The position numbers were made by a program, and so were the translations under genes. Below the pieces are notes generated by a model. It did not search any database and had not been told where the DNA came from. It worked only from the letters and a program-made list of their open reading frames with translations. A stretch of 64,000 nucleotides of DNA. Source: Trichomonas tenax (Eukaryota > Parabasalia > Trichomonadida > Trichomonadidae). The stretch is from positions 1 through 64,000 of the forward strand of contig JALKBU010000035.1 in NCBI GenBank assembly GCA_023091735.1. The letters run 5' to 3'. Shown here piece after piece: positions 40,981 to 51,077 of the stretch (position 1 is the first letter of the stretch; the number at the start of each line of letters is the position of its first letter).

Positions 40981-42108
40981 TTATGTTGCGCCTTTTGATT
41001 TAAGAAGAGCTTTGATTCTATCATCCTTTGTTTTAGATAAAGCAGTTTCACCACTTTGCCTCTTTGCATTAATATCAACTCCTGGTATTGAAACAAGATA
41101 TTCACAAATCTTATATCATCCATTAAATGAAGCTGTCATTAGAGGTGTCTTATTACATCTACATCTTACATTAATATCAGAATTTGGAAGTTTGGAAAAA
41201 TATTTGACCGCTTCTAAATGATTTTCCATGCAATACAAAAATAAAATCGGATTTCCATTCTCATTTTTAACAAATGGATCTGCACCACATTGAACCATCA
41301 ATTTTGACATAGCAAAATCAAGGTGATTAGCTGTCTCCGTAAAAATTGTTTCACGACCTTTCATTACATCGTGATACTTTTCGTTGATTCCGTATTTGCA
41401 TGCTTCGACATCATTCTGTGCTGTGATTCGTTCAAAGATTTGATATATTTTATCAAAATTTTCTTTTGATTTTGTGAGCTATTTCAGAGATTCGATGTTT
41501 GGATTTGGTGCCGCTTTATCATTGTTTTGGATACGCTGCTCAATGGTATTTAGTCTGGATTGTATTTCTTTGTTATGCTGATTCAAACTATCCTAAGGTG
41601 TGGAAATCTTTGATGATAAATTAGAGATCGATATTGGTTTGAGTTACTGATCAATAAAGTTTAATCTGGACTGTATCTCTTTTAATTCGGACTGCCTTTC
41701 TTCTTTTTGAAGACCCAAAACATTTTCAAGAGTTGAAATCTTTGATGATAAATTGGAATTTGATAAATTTTCATCTGAAGAAGAGTTCATTCGAATAAGA
41801 CTCTCGAATATTGAATGGAATATAGGAATATTGAAAACTTTCAAAAGTGGTCTAAAAATTTGTTGAATTTCTTGAAAACTCCTAGAGTGTTTCACAATGA
41901 TGTGTTTCAGAAATTCAAACATCGTAGAATCGTTGTGATGATATGAGCAGTTAATGAAAAACTTGTAAAACTGTTCAACGTTCAAAGAAGCTAAATCGAG
42001 GATTTTCAATAAATCTAAAGAACTGCGTGATTTGTAGAAATTATCGTCATCAATGAAAGTGTCGATATTTGAAGCAATGGACTTCCAATCAGGACGAATT
42101 CCGGCCAT
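40981..42108 (-). pseudogene. DUF3447/ankyrin gene inactivated by four nonsense codons
   Basis: The start is MAGIRPDWKSIASNIDTF at 42108, with TCACTTTT 13 bases upstream. One frame then stays in register for 1128 bases to a normal TAA. It carries four premature stops: TAA at 41644, TAG at 41593, TAG at 41479 and TGA at 41116. The content is an N-terminal helical domain, a coiled coil (SSKISTLENVLGLQKEE) and ankyrin repeats (CGADPFVKNENGNPILFLY; DINVRCRCNKTPLMTASFNG; DINAKRQSGETALSKTK) ending ALLKSKGAT. No frameshifts were seen. The TGA at 41116 replaces a position where relatives have an aromatic residue. Confidence 0.85.
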
Positions 42109-42120
42109 CGAAATATTGTG

Positions 42121-42128
42121 AAAAGTGA
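42121..42128 (-). promoter_or_regulatory. Initiator-like TCACTTTT
   Basis: It lies 12 bases before the ATG of the dead ankyrin gene, showing that its promoter outlived its reading frame. Confidence 0.55.
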
Positions 42129-42227
42129 CAACAGTCATATTTTTTTATCAATACAATTTGAAGAGATTTATCGATATACAGCTAATTAAGAGATGTTTCT
42201 TTAATGTTTTGGAATTCATTTCTTCAT

Positions 42228-42432
42228 GAAAATGTCTTCGATATCAAGTGTGACTTCGATATCAAGTATCATATCTATGTGGTTGGCAGCCTTCGCAGCA
42301 GCTGTACCGAATGCTCTCATTGTGTTAGAAAGGTCTCCTGCTTTCGTAATGATTTGTGCCAACAAATAACGATGCTTTTCGTTTCTCTTATCGAACTCTT
42401 TAGTGACTTCGAAATCTTTGATAATATGTATT
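42228..42432 (-). pseudogene. Inverted fragment of the phosphodiesterase gene
   Basis: Read on the minus strand it gives KDFEVTKEFDKRNEKHRYLLAQ and KAGDLSNTMRAFGTAAA. This is nearly the catalytic segment of the phosphodiesterase at about 37660-37800, including the metal-binding AGDLSN. Both ends stop abruptly, and the 3' part decays into a GATATCGAAGTCAC-like direct repeat. It is a duplicated scrap about 4.5 kb from and opposite in strand to its source. Confidence 0.85.
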
Positions 42433-42698
42433 TACTTTCATTTTCATTTTCTGTTCTTTTAAAATGATGATTTTGGCTAACACCAAGCTCCGTTTTTTGT
42501 TTGAGCATGTTATTTTTATTGTATTATAGAATATAGCGCCTAATAGCCTAGTTGCAACTATAAATTGGCATGTCTCTACTTTATTAGAAAAAAAATTGAC
42601 ATGTAAACTCCCTTTGATAATTATCCAGACCCTAATTTTCTGTTTAAAATTTTTTGGTTTTGTCTACACGAAGTGATGAATTGATTCCTGTCATCACA

Positions 42699-44288
42699 AT
42701 GTCGAATGCGATGATACAGACATTGAGACAGTCCAACATCACGTCTGGAGTTGAAGAGGGTGCAGGCATTATCGCTTATTTAATTGCTGATGTTTTTTAT
42801 GATATGCCAAATGGCAATCCTCTGATCAAAATATCGCAATTAAATCAAGGTATTGATGGCGGTGATGAGATTTATCCAGGTGAATACAGAGAAAATCAAA
42901 TAGCAATACGTTATGAAAGTTTTCCCGAAGTTATGCCCGACATTGATCCATCATTAGAGAACAAACAGATTATGAACGCTGTGCAGACTGTTTTCGCGGA
43001 AGAAAAGACAATATATAAGATTGTTTGTTACCATTATTTCCAAGATGAAGTTGATGTGTTCAGATTTTACTTCCCATTCCCAACATTCAAGACTACATTC
43101 GAAGAAATCAGAAAATCCCCAAAAACTGCCATGTTTAACCCAGGTGGGGTTCCAAAATTACAATATAAGATAAATTCTAATCAGATTGATGCTCAAATTA
43201 CAGGTGTGGATACGCCCGAAGATACAGCGATACAGCCTATGATAGCAAATTTAGCTATTTGTTATCCATCGACACCAATTCATTTAACAATCGCTGATAA
43301 AGTCTATAATCTTCATGTTCAGCAGCAATCATCTACAAAGATGTTCTATTCCACTGCATTCGTATCAGACCCAAATGAATCGATCTCTTTATGTCTCGGA
43401 AGGATCTCAACAAAGACAGATATGAGACAGGACATTCACTCATTCGAAAAACAAGTAAATGAGACGAAAGAAGATATTAAATCAATTATTGAACAAGTTT
43501 CATCAATGAAGAATGATATAAACGAGCTCAAATCATCAATAGCTGCACTTGTGAATACAGTCAAGAATTTAGCAACATCCCAACCTGTTTCACCAGTTGG
43601 ATTAAGTTCCCCTCAAACGCATACAGATATAAATCAAACTAAAGTTGAACAGCAGCAGCCAAACAGATTCTTCAGGCAGAGGAAAGCTCAAGACAGAATG
43701 CCAATGAGACAGTCGTCGCAACTACAATTTGTTGAAATACAGCAATCACCTCCATCAAAAAAAGTTTCTCCAAGAAGTGTAATTAGCCAAAATTCTGTAC
43801 AGCAAGCGCCACCAATTGAACAAGAAGTCAAACCTGCATACAAAGAAAGCAAGAGTGTCGAACAAAATAGCAGCAATTACTCAGGATTGTTAGATGATCC
43901 AGTTAATGCAAGATTCAATGAAGAACCTATTATTCAAAAGCCGCCTGTTACTGCTAAAATGAAATCTCAGCAAAAGTCAAAATTGAATGAAGATGAATTT
44001 TCATATAGGAAATCCAACATTGTTTCAAATGATAAAAATGAAATATCTTATGAACCTCCGACAACATTTAGTTTTGGCACAACTACAACTCCTCAAAAGA
44101 CAGGAATTCTAGAGCCACCTCAAATGCCAATAACCAGCTCAGTAAAGAAGGCACCTTCACACCCTGTCGAAACATCTCAATCCAGTTCTCAGAGATCAAA
44201 GGAATACAATTCAAAGAATATTTTGCATGGAGAGATGACAAAAGAAACTTCTGAATTATTTAAACTTCTCCAGATCAATACTGTTTAA
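42699..44288 (+). CDS. Hypothetical protein with globular head, coiled coil and disordered tail
   Basis: A 529-residue protein. The ATG at 42699 is preceded by TGTCATCACA, an initiator-like sequence; the upstream open frame lacks ATG. Residues 1-245 look globular, with beta-rich stretches (YKIVCYHYFQDEVDVFRFYFPFP). Residues about 255-305 are a coiled coil (EKQVNETKEDIKSIIEQVSSM). The remainder is Q/S/P-rich and likely disordered, closing with a short helix (KETSELFKLLQINTV). A TTGACATGTAAAC motif lies 100 bases upstream. I do not recognise the family. Confidence 0.75.
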   Translation: MSNAMIQTLRQSNITSGVEEGAGIIAYLIADVFYDMPNGNPLIKISQLNQGIDGGDEIYPGEYRENQIAIRYESFPEVMPDIDPSLENKQIMNAVQTVFAEEKTIYKIVCYHYFQDEVDVFRFYFPFPTFKTTFEEIRKSPKTAMFNPGGVPKLQYKINSNQIDAQITGVDTPEDTAIQPMIANLAICYPSTPIHLTIADKVYNLHVQQQSSTKMFYSTAFVSDPNESISLCLGRISTKTDMRQDIHSFEKQVNETKEDIKSIIEQVSSMKNDINELKSSIAALVNTVKNLATSQPVSPVGLSSPQTHTDINQTKVEQQQPNRFFRQRKAQDRMPMRQSSQLQFVEIQQSPPSKKVSPRSVISQNSVQQAPPIEQEVKPAYKESKSVEQNSSNYSGLLDDPVNARFNEEPIIQKPPVTAKMKSQQKSKLNEDEFSYRKSNIVSNDKNEISYEPPTTFSFGTTTTPQKTGILEPPQMPITSSVKKAPSHPVETSQSSSQRSKEYNSKNILHGEMTKETSELFKLLQINTV

Positions 44289-44701
44289 AATATTATTATT
44301 ATCGTTATGTAAAATTTTATAAATTATGATTTCAAGTGAACGCCTCAAAAATGTTAAGCTTGTTAATTTGAGATCGAAAATAAAACCTAAGGTTTTCGGT
44401 TAGGTTTTAGGTTGTGTTTTCGGTTTTTGTAACTAAGAATATTTTGCCATCTGTCATGTACATGACAAAATATTAATATACATGTCATTATTTATAAAAT
44501 GCTTTATCAAGCTGAGGATAAGTCAATGAAAGCAAGAACTTTGTCAACATCTTGGGTAGTTTTTGTTGCATTTAAAGTCCCATGAGATACAGGTTATTGA
44601 TGAATTGACTCTAAATAAATTACAAATATAATAAGGCTACGAAAAGATGCCATAATATTTGAATGAATTCAATACGAAAATGATGACAAGTTATTAAAAT
44701 A
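44289..44701. other. Intergenic DNA with GTCATGTACATGACA palindrome
   Basis: Near 44455 the sequence GTCATGTACATGAC is a perfect palindrome of the ACATGTCA-type motif, with another TACATGTCAT near 44478. A short GGTTTTCGGTTAGGTTTTAGG stretch of unclear meaning precedes it at about 44390. There is no gene. Confidence 0.45.
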
Positions 44702-47209
44702 TTGCAAAAATGTTTCTCTGATTGTTTCAATCAAGTCATCATGCGAAGTTATATATGGTGCTTCCGAAACAGATTATTGCTTCCTTCCTGTCAAAGTTCG
44801 CTCGTTGGCATTCGCTTTGACTGCGATTCCAATCTTTCGTCTACTGAACGATATGCATTTTACCGCTGCAGTAGCATTCGAGATATCGACCTCTCAAATT
44901 GACGATAATTAAATTTGGCGCATTTCGAGACTGTTCTTCGATCACAAAATTCATACTTCCACCCAATCTACAAACAATAGATATATATGCTTTATACGTA
45001 TTGTCAATCACATCAATCAGAATTCCTGCAAGTGTCACTAATATACAGGCATCTGGCATTGGATATAATCTCAAATTGCAAACAGTTGAATTTGAACAGA
45101 ATAGTTTACTTACAAGTTTAACGGTAAATGTTTTTTGTTATACAAATCTTTCTCATTTTACAATTCCACAAAAGTGTTAATATATATATATATTAGTGGA
45201 CTTGCATTTCAGTATGTTTATTCAATCACATCAATAGATATTGATACAGAAAATGTTGATTTAGCTGTTGATAATAACGATGCAGTTTCCAATTCAGCGA
45301 GAACTAAAATTTATTATTTTGCATCAGGAATCACGGGATCTTTCATAATTCCAAACACAGTGACACAAATTGGATTTGGATGCTTTTGCTCTTCGAGACT
45401 ATCGACTCTCATTATTCCAAATTCATGCACATCAATAATTGATTACGCATTCTTACAAAGCAACATTAGTTCATTCACTCTTCCAGACTCAGTAATATCA
45501 TTGGGAAATTATGTATTCTCTGATTGCAGTCAACTTAAAAGTATTCGATTACCGTCAAAAATTTCTAAAATCAGTGAAGGTTTGTTGCAGAAGACAGGAT
45601 TAACAAGTATTATGATTCCAGAGAGTGTGACAGACATTGCAGATTATGCATTTCAAGAATGTCCAGATTTAGTCGATATATACCTTCCTTCAAACATAAA
45701 GAGCATTGGATGAGGTGTTATTGCAAACTCTCCGGAGGCACATTATTCTTTTTCAGATGGATCATCAATCCACATCGAGGATGATTTACTCATAGATGTC
45801 GATAACACATTCATCTCACAGTACTTCGGTAAGAATAAGACAGTCACAATCCCAGCATCTATCACAACGATCAAAGCATCTTCATTCAAAGACAAAAAAT
45901 CAATCACTGAGATTCGATGTTCAGGGAATTCACAACTTCAATACATCAACGACTATTCGTTCCAAGGATGCAGTAAACTCTTGAAGTTCTTCGATTTCCC
46001 GCTGATCATATCAATTGGTCAATTTGCATTCCAGAACTCTGGTCTCAACCAAGATATTGATTTTGAAAAGTCTCTGAACAGTATTGGTAATGATGCATTC
46101 AGTAATTCTTTGATCACTTCAGTTGAGTTCAGATCACAAGTTGTATTGAGAATAAACAATAATGCATTCAAGTCATGCTCTCGATTGACGAAGTTGAATT
46201 TCAATACAACATCCAGTGTCATTCTTGGTGATTATGTATTCTGCGATGCTCAGCGATTGACATCCGTCACGATTCCATGTTCGATTGCAAGTGTTGGTGT
46301 TGGCTGTTTCCAGAGGTGCGGCTTGACATCAGTGAAATTTGGAGCGAACACACAGAGTTCACGGAGACTCCACATCACTCTGCATCAATCTGACACATTT
46401 ACTCCGGAGGAGATTCCTTCTTACATGATCGATGGCTGCACATCTCTTTCGGATTTCACATTCCCGAACAACATCGTCTCTAGCGGTGTCCAGTCATTCC
46501 AGAACACACGAATCACTATTGTCGATCTTCCCGACAGCGTTACTAGCCTTGGCCGTGAGTGCTTCAAAGGCTGCAGTTTTCTCAGGGAGCTTCGTATCAA
46601 GGACTGTTCTCTCCTCGAGACTTTCCACTACGGCATTTTCGACGGATGCCAGAGCTTCTCTAAGATCAGCCGCTTCAGCTCTATCAACTTCGTCAGCGAC
46701 TTCGGTGCACTCTACAACAAGATGAAGACAGAGATGATTTTTTCCCTCCCGCATCGACTACCAGTTTCTTCTCACTTGCATACACAGTAAAGTCTATCAC
46801 CGACAGTGCATTCATCGGATGCGTGAATCTGAAGACTGTCCTCATCCCAGACAACGGCGTCACTTACATCGGCCGTAGCGCATTCCAAGGCTGCAGTAAT
46901 CTTTGTAACATCAACATCCTTCTTTGTGTTTCTACCATCGGGGAGAACGCATTCCTTGGTTGCACTAAGCTTTTGTGTGGCATGATCATCGAGAACAAAA
47001 CGAAAGCATTTCGGGCCCAACTTATTTCTGCCTCCATCCCTATTCGAGCACTTCGCGATTGCGATTTCAACAGCTGCATCGTCAAAGTCAACCGATGTAG
47101 TTGTATCGGTTTACAAATATATTGTAATTTATTTAGAGTCAATTCATCGATGCTATGGAAGCCGCACATGGGATCTTGGTCAATGATTCTCGGAACAATT
47201 CATAAATAA
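44702..47209 (+). pseudogene. BspA-like leucine-rich-repeat surface protein, frameshifted and nonsense-mutated
   Basis: Repeats of the Treponema-pallidum/BspA type (consensus ...TSI.IP.SVTSIG..AF..CS.L) run the whole length, for example LPDSVISLGNYVFSDCSQL, IPESVTDIADYAFQECPDL and IPDNGVTYIGRSAFQGCSNL. The 5' 480 bases need two frame changes. From 45135 one frame runs to about 46740, interrupted by a single TGA at 45711-45713. A frameshift near the T-run at 46737-46742 moves the last repeats to another frame. The 3' 200 bases lose the repeat pattern. BspA-like genes are among the largest families of trichomonads and mediate surface contact; this copy is dead. The 46.3-47.0 kb part is noticeably more GC-rich than the 5' part. 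Confidence 0.85.
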
Positions 47210-47617
47210 TTATACACTTACAACTTAAAAATATATATGAATTTTGTGAATTATACACACTTAATTCATTGCATGGAACTAATGTAATAAAAAGCAGAAT
47301 TATGTTGCTTGAATGGCTGGAAATTAATATTTTGATTCAATTTTTGAAATTATAAATTAAGAATGAAGTGCTGAACTGTAAAATTCAAGCTTAATATATG
47401 ATATAAGTATCTCAAAACGATTCATTGTATTTTGATCTTCAAAATGATTCAAAAACTGAATTATTTCACAACATGAAAGCAATAGCTATACATATATCTA
47501 GGTTTCACTTTTTGCTAATATAGGTGAACCCTAATTTGTCGTTGAAAATCATTTATCGAATTGTCAAAAAAGAATTTTCACTTTTCTGACATTTTTTATC
47601 AAACAACAAAATCAAAA
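47210..47617. other. AT-rich upstream region of the RabGAP gene
   Basis: No gene. TTTCACTTTTTGC near 47507 and TCACTTTT at 47578 are initiator-like. Confidence 0.45.
47578..47585 (+). promoter_or_regulatory. Initiator-like TCACTTTT deciding the RabGAP start
   Basis: TCACTTTTCTGACATTTTTT lies 32 bases before the ATG at 47618. The longer open frame from 47561 would place this motif inside the coding region and starts with TTG, so 47618 is preferred. Confidence 0.6.
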
Positions 47618-49192
47618 ATGGATTTTTCATCAATTAAATGCCAAGTTTTATCTGTTTTTCATCACGCATCGACAAACAACGATGATGGCGTTCTCGTTGT
47701 TGTGCAAGAAGGCCAAAATCTCATCTTTTGGTGGCGACAATACCCCAAAACAAGGAATGGAAAAGTTGTAAATAATGTCCAAAAGAACGAAATCGTTATG
47801 CATTCGAAAGATATCCAGAAATTTGTTGTTAACTATCGCGAAAATGACCCACATATATTAATTGTCGTGAGATCTGCCATTTATCAATTCGTTTTTCCGG
47901 CAATTTACATGCCGACTCTCATCAGCTTTATACAAATGCTGACGATCCAGAAATGCCAAAACAGCGAAGAGCCACCGAATCTCGAAGCAATTGTTGATTT
48001 CGCCGCAGAAACATTTATAATGAACGAAACTAAATTCACAGCTTACGATATGGACGTTGAAGCCGGACATGTCACAATCCCACAAGATTACTGCACAAAT
48101 GGCTTATTACCGAAGAAACTTTTTGTTGTACAGCCAGAACTCAACATTGTATCTAAATTTAAGATCATCAAAGAAGAATACACCCAACAACCGATTACAC
48201 TCGAAGATTTTAATAAGATTACATCTTTATCTGAGCTAAAGAAGAAAGTCAAGAAGTACGGTATTCATCCTGATATAAGGTATTTGGTTTGGCCAATCAT
48301 TATGAATGTTCTCCCATTTGATAAAGGATTACGCGATGAAATTCTCCAAAGACGTGTTGAAGAGTACCAATCTATTAGATTACAATGGAAATCACTCACA
48401 AAGCACCAAATCAAGGCGTTTCCGATGATTAGAAATGCTTTTGGAACAATTCGCGTCGATGTCAAAAGAACACATCCACCACCAGGTGTACAAGTCACAG
48501 AAGCATGGCATGAGACTATTGTTTCATTGCTCAAGTCTTTCACTATCTGGAATCAAGATGCACATTACACACAAGGTTTGAATGATCTCGTAGCAAATAT
48601 TATGATTTTGTTCGCACGACCAACATGTAATGCTCTTGAACCTGAAGTTGCTGAGGCTCTGTCATTCTGGTGCTTCGCTCATTTCGTTGAAATGGCAGGA
48701 AAAGGATTAATTACAGATGATATGTTGGAAACACAAACAGTTGAACTGAAGGAGATTTATGAAATCATTGAGAGATACTCTGCTAATGCCAACTGGCTTA
48801 AAGCTCAACACATGGATGATTTGAATTTCTTAATTTCTCCATTAATGCTTGTTTATGCACGTTCATTTGATAAAAGCACGGTTGCGAGAATGTGGGAAAC
48901 AATCATCTGCGTAGATAATTCATGGATGTTCTTGAGATATTTCTCTGCCTCAATTATTATGTTTGCTTTGCAGACTTTTATGCTTATTCCTGATTGCTCA
49001 TCTGCTAAACTTGGATCATTGCTCGATGACATCTTCCCGAAGCTCGATATTGGCGCTATCATCGCTGTCGCTCTTCACATGATGGAAGAAAGCAAAGTTC
49101 AACCAGAAACCCCAAGAAAAGGGTCTCCTTTGGAAGAAGGCCCTCACACAACCAATTATAAGGTTTATTTCGAAAATGATCTTTTTAGGTGA
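47618..49192 (+). CDS. TBC-domain Rab GTPase-activating protein (TBC1D15/17-like)
   Basis: A 524-residue RabGAP. The first 190 residues form a beta-rich region resembling the Rab-binding domain of TBC1D15/17 (FWWRQYPKTRNGKVVNNV). The TBC domain (about 205-500) has the two catalytic fingers: arginine in IRVDVKRTHP (near 280) and glutamine in YTQGLNDL (near 317). LFWCFAHF-type and RMWETI motifs are also present. It would accelerate GTP hydrolysis on a Rab protein in membrane traffic. Start chosen as above. Confidence 0.92.
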   Translation: MDFSSIKCQVLSVFHHASTNNDDGVLVVVQEGQNLIFWWRQYPKTRNGKVVNNVQKNEIVMHSKDIQKFVVNYRENDPHILIVVRSAIYQFVFPAIYMPTLISFIQMLTIQKCQNSEEPPNLEAIVDFAAETFIMNETKFTAYDMDVEAGHVTIPQDYCTNGLLPKKLFVVQPELNIVSKFKIIKEEYTQQPITLEDFNKITSLSELKKKVKKYGIHPDIRYLVWPIIMNVLPFDKGLRDEILQRRVEEYQSIRLQWKSLTKHQIKAFPMIRNAFGTIRVDVKRTHPPPGVQVTEAWHETIVSLLKSFTIWNQDAHYTQGLNDLVANIMILFARPTCNALEPEVAEALSFWCFAHFVEMAGKGLITDDMLETQTVELKEIYEIIERYSANANWLKAQHMDDLNFLISPLMLVYARSFDKSTVARMWETIICVDNSWMFLRYFSASIIMFALQTFMLIPDCSSAKLGSLLDDIFPKLDIGAIIAVALHMMEESKVQPETPRKGSPLEEGPHTTNYKVYFENDLFR

Positions 49193-49680
49193 TTTGTATT
49201 TTATTGTAAAACCTGAATGTTATTTTGGAATGTTTGTAAAACAGCCATTTATTTATATCCTTCTGCAAATTGACAAAAAATAATTTGGAAAATAAATATC
49301 ACATTTCACATCTAAATTTGCTTCAAAATTACGATATCAAAAAGGAAATGTAAATCATCCTAATAATTTTTTTCATTTTTGAGGAACTATATTTTCAATT
49401 GAGATAATATTGATCAATAATTCAATAATTAATGTATTTCCAAGCATTCAAATATATAGTATTTTGTTGTAAATATGATTGTTAATGTTTTAATGAAATA
49501 TAATGTCTGTATGCTTAACTTTTGTGAAGGCAACATTGCCGTGAAATTCCAAAATAAATCTTGACTTTCCTTTGGTATCTAGTTTTTCCATAGTCTAAAG
49601 AATCTATTTTTAAAGTCATTTTTGACCGAAAGCAAACAAGGTGTCAAATAAAGTCTGATCAATAAAAAAATAAACTAAAA
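49193..49680. other. AT-rich intergenic DNA
   Basis: No gene or repeat seen. Confidence 0.5.
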
Positions 49681-50967
49681 ATGATTTGCAACCAAGAAGA
49701 CTCCGAAGACCAATTTGACTCAACAATGCTTGCTGAGGAAGCGTTCCAGCAGATGGAGAGCAAAAATTTGATCCAAGCTGTTACCCTTTACGCTTTAATC
49801 TGCGGAATTGTTATTTCTTTTTTGTGGTTTTCGCCAACAGTTCAATACACGAAGCAATCTAAAGTCTCTGTCACCGGGCAGACTCGTGAAGTCGGCCTGG
49901 AGCTTCATTTAACGAACCTGAAATTTTATCATAGATCAGTTTCCTGGGGAATCTGGATGGAAAGATCGGAAAGAAGAGTCGTGGATTATATTATTACAGT
50001 TAATGGCTTTATCAAACTGAAAAAGAATGGAAATCTCGTTCGTGATTTCGTAATCGACAATAACGCTTTTCACGTCCGTCTGAAAGAATTCAGGGAAGTC
50101 TTTTCAACTGGCCATTATAACGTTGATGAAATCGTTGCTAATATTAACTTAATTTCAGCAGATAATTATTTCAATGAATTCGTTTACGTTTGGAGATTCG
50201 AAAATTATTCGTTTATCTTCTTCCATACGATGCTCAGATCTATTATCTTTTTGATAGTCTGCGCTGCATTGTTTAATTTCAGAAAAACATTATCTAAACT
50301 CGATTGCGAGCCAACTTACATGCAAGCGTTGACTAGAAGACTTTCCCCAATATTTTCCATATGTTTCTTGCCATTACCAGAAATATTGAACATTTCTGGT
50401 TTAACAACAAGCGAAAAATTAACAGAATACTTTGATTTCGTTTCTATTTCATTTATGATTGCATACATTGTTATATCTGCATGGGATTTGCCTGTTCACA
50501 ACACTGATGCCGAATCTTTTAGAATCGAAATTTTATATGCAGTTTCCATCCTTTCTATTGTATTATTATTAGTTCCTAAAGGAATCAAGTTCGTTAACAA
50601 CGAAATACAGAATTTCCTTGAACAATGGCTTCCTTTGTTCGCTATTCTTGCTGTTACATTTTCATTGATATTCATTCCGGATAAATTGAAACCAGGAACG
50701 CCGCAACTCAGAACATGCCTTGTCCATATGATATTTGCCATGTTACCATCTATTTTCTACTCATTTTGCAAGGCTACAAAAACCACACGCAACACGAAAA
50801 TTGGTCTTCTTATGCACTTTTATTCTTCTATTTCCTTCATTTTCATTCTCTTTATGCATTGGCCGCTTGATCCTGAAGTCACTGTTCCTAAATATATTTC
50901 AATTCCAAAAGAAGCACCAACACGAACTAAATTTAATAACACAGTCAAGCGTCAAACTGTTTTGTAA
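49681..50967 (+). CDS. Multi-pass membrane protein, GOST/Wntless-TMEM181-like
   Basis: A 428-residue protein with a cytosolic acidic N-terminus, one membrane helix near 35-52 (LYALICGIVISFLWF), a lumenal beta-rich domain (about 55-180), then about seven hydrophobic helices to residue 405 and a short basic tail. That layout (single anchor, lumenal domain, 7 helices) matches the GOST/Wntless and TMEM181 group of secretory-pathway proteins. Sequence similarity by eye is weak, so the family call is structural inference. The ATG is preceded by an A-rich leader (AATAAAAAAATAAACTAAAA). Confidence 0.6.
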   Translation: MICNQEDSEDQFDSTMLAEEAFQQMESKNLIQAVTLYALICGIVISFLWFSPTVQYTKQSKVSVTGQTREVGLELHLTNLKFYHRSVSWGIWMERSERRVVDYIITVNGFIKLKKNGNLVRDFVIDNNAFHVRLKEFREVFSTGHYNVDEIVANINLISADNYFNEFVYVWRFENYSFIFFHTMLRSIIFLIVCAALFNFRKTLSKLDCEPTYMQALTRRLSPIFSICFLPLPEILNISGLTTSEKLTEYFDFVSISFMIAYIVISAWDLPVHNTDAESFRIEILYAVSILSIVLLLVPKGIKFVNNEIQNFLEQWLPLFAILAVTFSLIFIPDKLKPGTPQLRTCLVHMIFAMLPSIFYSFCKATKTTRNTKIGLLMHFYSSISFIFILFMHWPLDPEVTVPKYISIPKEAPTRTKFNNTVKRQTVL

Positions 50968-51077
50968 TTTTATTTTATTTGTAGTTTTAAAAATAAAACA
51001 TCAATTTTCACAGCATATTAAAAAAGTTAAATTAGTGTACAAACAATTTATCTATTATAGCAAAACAAAGTATAAAA

